Assembly (NCBI GenBank): GCA_003648225.1
Contig: QMOL01000084.1
Coordinates: 1-9,603 of the forward strand
Direction: 5' to 3'
DNA: 9,603 nucleotides
DNA from: Chlamydiota bacterium
GTDB taxonomy: Bacteria > Auribacterota > UBA3054 > B51-G9
Positions 1-4,826 of the stretch are shown here, piece by piece; the stretch's first letter is position 1, and every line of letters begins with the position of its first letter. The position numbers and the translations under genes are program-made. The notes beneath the pieces were generated by a model. It saw nothing but the letters and a program-made list of their open reading frames with translations. It had not been told where the DNA came from and ran no database searches.

Positions 1-9
1 CAATAAATT

Positions 10-1011
10 ATGTCAATAAAGAAAAAACAAAATAAATTAAGCAAAGTCGGGAAATCATTTGGAGTGAGTTTTGCGATACATCTTGCGATTTTTTTCACTG
101 CGGCATCTTTTATAGTTTATAAATACGTAAAGCCGCAAGAGATGATGTTCAAGCCGACGAAAAAGTTATCGAAAATGCCTGCGCGAAAACTGCAGCATAA
201 AATCCGTGTTAAACAATACGAGAAACAGGCGCAGAGGCCTAAATTAATGAACAAACTTGTTACAACCGGAAAATCTAAAATTACTTTACCAAAACTCCCG
301 CCATTAAAATTTTCCAAATCAGATTTTAAGTCCATTCCGGCGAATATTACTCCTATTGGCGGGAATATCGGGCAAATCGGTCTCGGAAATCTTGGAATAG
401 GGAAAGGTGATGAAAGTGCTTTTGAAGGTTTTGCGGAAGCGGAATTTTTTGGACATAAAATTAAAACAAGATCAATTGTGATACTTGCCGACAGCAGTTC
501 GAGTGTGGTAAAAAAAGGAGTATTTGAAGATTTAAAGAAAGAAGCTATAGCGATGGTTCAGAAATTTCATCCTGACACGGGATTTAATGTAATTCTTTTT
601 ACCGATGGAGCTTTTCCTTTTAAAACTAATATAGCTTATGCTACTCAATCGCGAAAGCGTGAACTTGCGAAATGGATGAAAAAGAATATGAAAATGAATA
701 AAGGCGGAAATTCTGCTACAAAAGGTAGTTCGCCAATTGAAGCGCTGAAAGCGGCAATAAAAATGAAGCCGGATACAATAGTTTTAATTACCGATGATCC
801 ACCTTGGCTCGGTAAAAACACGATTGCCGGTCGCGCAGCTCATGTAAAAGAAATTTACAAAGCGATTCGTGACGGAAAAAATACCACATCTAATAAGTTT
901 ACAATTGACACAGTTCTCTACAAACCTAAAGAAAAGAGCAGAGCAGAAGCTCGCGCTTTTATGAAAAGTGTTGCACGTTCAACCGGAGGACATTTTCGAG
1001 AAGTCAAATAA
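10..1011 (+). CDS. Membrane-anchored VWA-domain protein with TonB-like N-terminus
   Basis: Probable inner-membrane protein of 333 aa with a periplasmic VWA (von Willebrand factor A) domain. A basic N-terminus (residues 1-15) precedes one membrane helix at about 18-40. A Lys/Pro-rich, extended segment (about 41-110) and a Gly-rich linker (about 115-135) follow. The VWA domain begins near 148. Its metal-binding MIDAS site is visible as D161-S-S163-S-S165 (DxSxS) after a hydrophobic strand, with S240/S241 as a candidate second-loop ligand and T261-D262 after the VLI strand. The helix carries S20-x3-H24, the spacing of the Ser/His pair in the TonB anchor that contacts ExbB. The order anchor, Pro/Lys spacer, globular domain also recalls TonB, with VWA in place of the TonB C-terminal domain. 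No clear ribosome site precedes the ATG. An in-frame TAA at 4-6 could end an upstream gene. The VWA assignment is firm; the role and partner are unknown. Confidence 0.82.
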   Translation: MSIKKKQNKLSKVGKSFGVSFAIHLAIFFTAASFIVYKYVKPQEMMFKPTKKLSKMPARKLQHKIRVKQYEKQAQRPKLMNKLVTTGKSKITLPKLPPLKFSKSDFKSIPANITPIGGNIGQIGLGNLGIGKGDESAFEGFAEAEFFGHKIKTRSIVILADSSSSVVKKGVFEDLKKEAIAMVQKFHPDTGFNVILFTDGAFPFKTNIAYATQSRKRELAKWMKKNMKMNKGGNSATKGSSPIEALKAAIKMKPDTIVLITDDPPWLGKNTIAGRAAHVKEIYKAIRDGKNTTSNKFTIDTVLYKPKEKSRAEARAFMKSVARSTGGHFREVK

Positions 1012-1058
1012 AGCAGATCAAAAGGTCAAGATTATGGTGTTTAATTTGTTTTATCACT

Positions 1059-1087
1059 TTGACAATTATCTACAATTTAACTATAAT
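1059..1087 (+). promoter_or_regulatory. Consensus sigma-70 promoter of the pterin/lol operon
   Basis: TTGACA (1059-1064) and TATAAT (1082-1087) are both perfect hexamers separated by exactly 17 bp, in the 109-bp gap after the VWA gene. Transcription would start near 1094, giving a leader of about 27 nt. The leader contains a direct repeat of AATATAAAT (1091-1099 and 1101-1109). It is too short to hold a known riboswitch such as preQ1 together with an expression platform. Confidence 0.8.
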
Positions 1088-1120
1088 TCCAATATAAATT
1101 AATATAAATAAAAGATAAAA

Positions 1121-1531
1121 ATGCTGATAGTGACACGAACAATTCATTTTTGCGCGGCGCATCGTTTGTATAACGATTCATGGAGTGAATCGAAGAACAG
1201 AGACGTTTTTGGAAAATGCAGCAATGAAGGTGGACATGGACATAATTACACAATAAAAATAAGTGTTACCGGTCCGATAAACAAGCAAAGCGGGATGGTG
1301 GTGAATGTTACTTCATTAAGAGACATATTAAAGCGTGAAATTTTTGATAAACTTGACCATCGAGATTTAGACAAAGAAGTAGAATTCCTCAAGGGTCAGA
1401 TTTCGACCATGGAAAATATTATTGTGAAGATTTCAAAAATACTTGAAGAACCGCTTAATAAATTAGGTGTTAAAATAGTAAAACTTGAATTAAATGAAAG
1501 CGATAAAAACAGTGTAACATTGGAGCTATAA
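1121..1531 (+). CDS. 6-pyruvoyl-tetrahydropterin synthase / QueD family enzyme
   Basis: A 136-aa member of the PTPS/QueD (COG0720) family, which converts dihydroneopterin triphosphate, the FolE product, to 6-pyruvoyl- or 6-carboxy-tetrahydropterin in the cytoplasm. The zinc ligands are visible as H14 (CAAHRL) and H39/H41 (GHGHNY). The catalytic set is C33, D79-H80 (LDHRDLD) and E126; the family's T-x-E-N motif is T96-M-E98-N99. The length is typical. The cysteine motif is C-x5-HGH, the spacing of animal PTPS, whereas E. coli QueD has C-x3-HGH. Exact function (tetrahydrobiopterin-type pterin versus queuosine precursor) is therefore open. It is the first gene after a consensus promoter and lies 5 bp before folE, so the two enzymes of consecutive steps are co-expressed. 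No queC, queE or queF is in the window. The ATG has only an A-rich leader and no clear ribosome site. Confidence 0.9.
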   Translation: MLIVTRTIHFCAAHRLYNDSWSESKNRDVFGKCSNEGGHGHNYTIKISVTGPINKQSGMVVNVTSLRDILKREIFDKLDHRDLDKEVEFLKGQISTMENIIVKISKILEEPLNKLGVKIVKLELNESDKNSVTLEL

Positions 1532-1536
1532 ACAAA

Positions 1537-2103
1537 ATGAATGATTTAGAATTCTACAGAGAATTTATTAAACGTGTTGGTGACGATCCGGATAGGCATG
1601 GACTCAAGAGAACCCCTGAGCGAATGAAAGCGGCTTATGAATTTTTAACTTCCGGTTATAAAGCCAATATAGATGAGGAATTAAACAATGCTATTTTTGA
1701 AGAAAAATATGATGAAATGGTTGTTGTTAAAAGTATTGATTTTTTCAGCTTGTGTGAACATCATTTGCTGCCGTTTTTTGGACGGGTTCATGTTGCTTAT
1801 CTGCCGAAAGGGCGTGTAATTGGTTTGAGTAAAATTCCGAGAATTGTGGATGTCTTTTCCCGTCGATTGCAGCTCCAGGAAAGGATGACAGCACAAATCG
1901 CGAAATGTATTCAAGAGCATCTTGATCCGATGGGTGTAGGAGTTGTCTGTGAAGGAAGGCATTTATGTATGTGTATGCGCGGAGTTCAAAAAGTCGGTTC
2001 CTTTACAACAACAAGTGCGATGGAGGGGCGGTTTAAAAGTGATGCCCGCACGCGTCAGGAATTTTTACATTTAATAGGGATGCCTGAAGCAAAATTATTA
2101 TGA
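1537..2103 (+). CDS. folE: GTP cyclohydrolase I (FolE)
   Basis: Converts GTP to 7,8-dihydroneopterin triphosphate plus formate, the entry step to tetrahydrofolate and other pterins. The protein has 188 aa, within the usual range for bacterial FolE. Hallmarks are present: SLCEHHLLPF at 71-80 gives zinc ligands C73 and H76 with H75 beside them, and RHLCMCMRGV at 141-150 gives the third ligand C144 and active-site H142. The VIGLSKIPRIVDVFSRRLQ block at about 94-112 and QERMT at 114-118 are also characteristic. These zinc ligands mark the zinc-dependent FolE type rather than the FolE2 (FolEB) type. The start is ATG 1537, with a plausible GGAG at 1522-1525 inside the end of the preceding gene, the only recognisable Shine-Dalgarno in this operon. 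Its end overlaps the next start by 4 bp (ATGA at 2100-2103), suggesting translational coupling. Confidence 0.97.
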   Translation: MNDLEFYREFIKRVGDDPDRHGLKRTPERMKAAYEFLTSGYKANIDEELNNAIFEEKYDEMVVVKSIDFFSLCEHHLLPFFGRVHVAYLPKGRVIGLSKIPRIVDVFSRRLQLQERMTAQIAKCIQEHLDPMGVGVVCEGRHLCMCMRGVQKVGSFTTTSAMEGRFKSDARTRQEFLHLIGMPEAKLL

Positions 2104-2813
2104 AAATTTTTTTGACAATATTTTTAACCTTTTTTATTTGCTTATGCTATGTTAGCAAAAGCGAATCGACGATACAAGTTACACCTGACAAGACGAAAAC
2201 TAAGTATGTGCGGAATTTTATGAATGAGACGATTGCGATAATTAAGAAATTTGAAAAAAGCACAAAAACACTTTCCGCGAATATAAGCATTAGGCAAAAG
2301 GTTGCAGGAGTTACCGATTTTGTAAATCAAGATTGCCACATTGAATATCAAAAGCCCGGTTATCTGAAAATGAATTTTAAAGGACTATACCCTTATACAG
2401 TTATTGTCAGCAACGGAGAAGTTCATACAACGATTGAAAATGAAGAAGATATTCGTCCACTTTCACCTGACGAGAACATTTTTGAGCATTTTCTCGGAAT
2501 AGGATATTTTAAAGATATAAAAAAGTATAATATGCGTTTTCGTACGGAAGGTGATTTGTATATTTTAAAGGGAGAAATGCCTATAAAGTATCTATTTTCA
2601 ATGCAAAAAGATGTTATTGCGAATGCTTATAAAACTATTTTCATGGAAATTTGGCTCAATCCGATTACAGGGAAAATAGAAAAATCTCACGTGAAATCTT
2701 TTGGGGGTAGAGATATTACTTACACATATCGTGAGCAATGGATTAACAAAAAAGAGAAGAAAAAGAAAAGGCGTCAAAAAGATGTAAGTCAAAAGAATGA
2801 AAACAAATTATAA
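2100..2813 (+). CDS. LolA-like periplasmic lipoprotein carrier
   Basis: A 237-aa exported protein that resembles LolA, the periplasmic chaperone that moves lipoproteins from the inner to the outer membrane. A signal peptide (MKIF followed by a hydrophobic run to about residue 18, cleavage probably near 20-24) is clear. The mature part shows the family layout: an N-terminal helix (about 38-58), then 'QKPGYLKMNF' at 84-93, comparable to the LolA strand after 'pg.lr', the 'IVSNGEVHTTI' strand-turn-strand at 102-112, and later antiparallel strands. The assignment rests on this pattern, so a broader LolA/LolB-fold protein is also possible. An unusual tail at 217-237 is highly basic (KKEKKKKRRQK), which I do not recognise from standard LolA. 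The ATG overlaps the folE stop as ATGA. The neighbouring LolB-like lipoprotein 19 bp downstream supports the lipoprotein-sorting interpretation. Confidence 0.68.
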   Translation: MKIFLTIFLTFFICLCYVSKSESTIQVTPDKTKTKYVRNFMNETIAIIKKFEKSTKTLSANISIRQKVAGVTDFVNQDCHIEYQKPGYLKMNFKGLYPYTVIVSNGEVHTTIENEEDIRPLSPDENIFEHFLGIGYFKDIKKYNMRFRTEGDLYILKGEMPIKYLFSMQKDVIANAYKTIFMEIWLNPITGKIEKSHVKSFGGRDITYTYREQWINKKEKKKKRRQKDVSQKNENKL

Positions 2814-2832
2814 ATTATAAGACAAAGCTGAA

Positions 2833-3525
2833 ATGAAAATACTTAAAAGCAGCGCGTTAATTTTAATTTTTATCTTCGCAGGATGCGCGGGCGTGAATGT
2901 CAGTCATCAAGCGTTTAAGCCAATTAATACAAAAGAAAACCAGCGTATTTTAAAAAAAATCCAGAATAATACTAATGGTTGGAAACTTGCAAAATGTAAA
3001 ATAAAACTTTCTATCTCTACTAACGTAAACGGAGACAGGAAAAAATATAACGTGAGAGCGATTTGTTTATGGCAGCCGGGTAAAAAAATCAGAATGAGAA
3101 TTTCTCATATTCTTGCCGGAACAATTGCGGATATACTTTTTGACGGAGAGAAGTGGTATATTACTGATGAACAAAATGCCAGGATTTATATTACAAAAAG
3201 GATTGATACAATTAGTATTTCAGGTTTTCCACGCAATTTTTTCGCGCAGATGCAAAGATTACCGCAAACCTGGCTTCCTGCCAATAACAAAAATCTTAGA
3301 ATAGGGGAGAATGAGAACTCATATAAGTTAATAAACAACTCATATTCAGCAGATATTGAATGGATATTTTATCACAATTCCGCTTTTCCTTCCGAACTAA
3401 AGATAATCACGACAAATAACGGCAATTTGCTCGCTGCATTTGAATGCCCGGACACAAATGTCATTTTTCGAGCCGGGGCATTTAACCCGACATTTGAGGG
3501 ATATGAGATTCGAGAAATGGATTAA
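2833..3525 (+). CDS. LolB-like outer-membrane lipoprotein
   Basis: A 230-aa lipoprotein. The signal peptide ends in a lipobox F15-A-G-C18, so C18 would be lipidated. Ala at +2 is compatible with outer-membrane delivery because it is not the Asp retention signal known in enterobacteria. After a helix (about 33-47), the sequence alternates short strands: KCKIKLSIST at 54-63, YNVRAICLW at 72-80, KKIRMRISH at 84-92, then IADILFDGEKWYITDEQNARIYI at 98-120. This is the pattern of LolB and related (DUF4292-type) lipoproteins that accept cargo from LolA. Identity is low enough by eye that I call it LolB-like only. It is the last gene of the operon and follows the LolA-like gene by 19 bp. The start ATG 2833 has no convincing ribosome site. 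Function as the LolA partner is inferred from fold pattern plus adjacency. Confidence 0.62.
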   Translation: MKILKSSALILIFIFAGCAGVNVSHQAFKPINTKENQRILKKIQNNTNGWKLAKCKIKLSISTNVNGDRKKYNVRAICLWQPGKKIRMRISHILAGTIADILFDGEKWYITDEQNARIYITKRIDTISISGFPRNFFAQMQRLPQTWLPANNKNLRIGENENSYKLINNSYSADIEWIFYHNSAFPSELKIITTNNGNLLAAFECPDTNVIFRAGAFNPTFEGYEIREMD

Positions 3526-3636
3526 TTTTGGGAAAAGTTTTTAGACACGAATTTGCACAAATAATCTTAAAAACACAGTTGGATTTTATAGTTTGTCAAC
3601 ATATACAAACAAGAGACATCCGGTTTTTATAATCGG
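3526..3636. other. AT-rich convergent intergenic segment
   Basis: This is the first part of the 171-bp gap between convergent operons. It holds no open reading frame I would defend. Visible items are an imperfect tandem decamer, CACGAATTTG then CACAAATAAT (3546-3565), and a weak hairpin GTTTGT/ACAAAC (3591-3596 and 3605-3610, 8-nt loop). No stem followed by a T-run, and so no convincing intrinsic terminator, was found. Confidence 0.4.
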
Positions 3637-3671
3637 CCCAAAGTGAAGATTTGCTTCAAAGAGGTTTTGGG
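3637..3671. repeat. Nested inverted repeat downstream of the LolB-like gene
   Basis: Outer arms CCCAAA (3637-3642) and TTTGGG (3666-3671) pair perfectly. Inside them is a second hairpin, TGAAG (3644-3648) with CTTCA (3654-3658), around a 5-nt loop. The nested arrangement sits between two convergent genes and next to another stem at 3679-3695. It could be a transcript end structure or part of a dispersed palindromic repeat. It lacks the T-run of a standard terminator. Confidence 0.45.
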
Positions 3672-3678
3672 ATACAAT

Positions 3679-3695
3679 ACAGGGCATCGCCCTGT
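3679..3695. terminator. GC-rich hairpin at the convergent operon ends
   Basis: ACAGGGC (3679-3685) and GCCCTGT (3689-3695) form a perfect 7-bp stem with a 3-nt loop, extendable by a T-G wobble and an A-T pair to 3677-3697. It stands out as the most GC-rich piece of an AT-rich gap, and it begins 1 nt after the stop codon of the - strand NERD gene. It may stop transcription or protect 3' ends from either side. Neither strand shows a following T-run, so intrinsic termination is only tentative. Confidence 0.4.
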
Positions 3696-3696
3696 G

Positions 3697-4530
3697 TCAT
3701 TTAAGATGATAGTTATTACAATCGGGGAAAAGGATTTCAATGAATTTTGAAATTTCTTTTGGAGAGTATTTATGGGATGATTTTGTCCATTTAATATATT
3801 CAACCATTTCGTTAGGTAAAAGCACCGGGGTTATGGTATGAAGATCTCTGTTATCATTGTTAACAACAACGACTGAAAAGATGTCCTCGCTATTTATTCC
3901 GTTGGCTTGAAGAACCGATCGGGTTGTTTGAACATGGCGCATGTTCTGAACAATTGGATTTCCGAGTTTTATTTTTACATCATTTCCATTTTTATTTTCT
4001 TTAATTTGAGTCCAGGATGTGTCAGTTTCATTTCCGATTAATTTTCCCCGCCAGTTTTTTGTTTCGATAACAAAAATGCCGTTAGGACCTAAAACGATAT
4101 GGTCGATTTGTGATTTCTTTTTACCGAATGCGAGGTCAATATCATTTATGATATAATAATCTTCATCAAGTCCGTGTTCAAGCCGGTCTGAATTTTTAAT
4201 TTCGCCTTCCCGCCCGCGTTTAATAAATCCTGAATTCGTATAATTTTCATATTGTTTTACCCAATGTCCCGCGGCAAAGAAAGAGAGCACGCCGGCAATA
4301 ACAAGCATACCATAGGAATTTTTTGTAATAAAAATAACAATGCCAAAAGAGACAAATATTAATGCGAGAATTACCTCAATCAGCATTACATATTTGAGTA
4401 CAGCAGACTCACGCGTAAGCGAGTTCAGCCAATTTGAAAGATTATGTTCTTCTTTAAGAACGTATGCCATGGCAGGGAACAAGTAATTCGTTATTCTTAA
4501 ATCAGATTCACGCTGATTTATTTTATTCAA
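3697..4530 (-). CDS. Membrane-anchored NERD-domain (nuclease-related) protein
   Basis: A 277-aa protein whose residues about 104-230 match the NERD domain, a family with a restriction-endonuclease-like PD-(D/E)xK core. The expected residues are intact: G106-REG-E110 at the domain start, D143 in SQIDHIVLGPNGIFVIETKNW, and E156-x-K158 in the ETKN motif, followed by W173-x-Q175. Two hydrophobic helices (about 47-68 and 72-88) place the domain on the cytoplasmic side next to the membrane; this topology is inferred. The start is uncertain. The long form begins at TTG 4530 and overlaps the end of gatC by 8 bp; an ATG at 4470 would give 257 aa and keep all domains. Neither has a ribosome site. It is the last gene of the operon. 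NERD proteins occur in many contexts and substrates are mostly unknown, so nuclease activity is suggested by residues only. Confidence 0.85.
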   Translation of the reverse strand: MNKINQRESDLRITNYLFPAMAYVLKEEHNLSNWLNSLTRESAVLKYVMLIEVILALIFVSFGIVIFITKNSYGMLVIAGVLSFFAAGHWVKQYENYTNSGFIKRGREGEIKNSDRLEHGLDEDYYIINDIDLAFGKKKSQIDHIVLGPNGIFVIETKNWRGKLIGNETDTSWTQIKENKNGNDVKIKLGNPIVQNMRHVQTTRSVLQANGINSEDIFSVVVVNNDNRDLHTITPVLLPNEMVEYIKWTKSSHKYSPKEISKFIEILFPDCNNYHLK

Positions 4531-4807
4531 GAACCGGAGGGACGAGGAAAAATCCGTTGGAAGTTACCGGTGCGGATTGCAACGCGGCTTTATTTGTTAA
4601 AGACTGATTAACTTCGTCTGTTCTTTTTACATTCCTTAATGGGAGCACGTGAGCTGCAGGCTCAATGAGCGAGGTATCAAGTTCGTTTAGTTTATCAACA
4701 TATGAAAGGATTTTCTGAAGATTCAAAACAAAATTATTCATATCAGCATCATCCAATTCAAGTCTGCTTAGATTTGCCACATATTCAACATTTTTCTGTG
4801 TAATCAT
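4523..4807 (-). CDS. gatC: Asp/Glu-tRNA amidotransferase subunit C (GatC)
   Basis: The small subunit of the GatCAB complex, which converts Glu-tRNA(Gln) to Gln-tRNA(Gln) and, where needed, Asp-tRNA(Asn) to Asn-tRNA(Asn). The 94-aa length is standard. Family landmarks are the start 'V.YVANLSRLEL' (residues 8-18), the helical 'LQKILSYVDKLNELDT' (30-45), 'EPAAHVLPLRNVKRTDEV' (49-66) and the C-terminal 'GFFLVPPVLE' (85-94), the part that wraps GatA in known structures. gatA and gatB are not next to it: the following gene is the NERD protein and then the operon ends. The complex would therefore be assembled from genes placed elsewhere. The 19-bp gap to the upstream coiled-coil gene suggests cotranscription. 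The start is ATG with an A/T-rich leader lacking a Shine-Dalgarno. Confidence 0.95.
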   Translation of the reverse strand: MITQKNVEYVANLSRLELDDADMNNFVLNLQKILSYVDKLNELDTSLIEPAAHVLPLRNVKRTDEVNQSLTNKAALQSAPVTSNGFFLVPPVLE

Positions 4808-4826
4808 TTTTGTTTATTGTTACTTA

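Noticed and set aside
1..9. End of an upstream gene (in-frame TAA at 4-6)
   Set aside because: Only three bases precede the stop, so nothing about a product can be seen. An ExbD-like neighbour is plausible from context but not supported by sequence.
1012..1120. preQ1 or other riboswitch before the PTPS/QueD gene
   Set aside because: With the promoter at 1059-1087, the transcribed leader is about 27 nt, with no stem and no C-rich loop. It is too short for a known class.
1681..1962. 93-aa - strand frame opposite folE
   Set aside because: It lies wholly within a highly conserved enzyme gene and its sequence shows no family or export features.
3526..3696. Standard intrinsic terminator for either convergent operon
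   Set aside because: Stems are present but none is followed by a run of T on the relevant strand. Only the GC-rich hairpin is kept, at low confidence.
3697..4530. NERD gene as part of an anti-phage defence island
   Set aside because: NERD domains do occur in defence genes, but no helicase, methylase, integrase or toxin-antitoxin gene is nearby and its neighbours are housekeeping genes.
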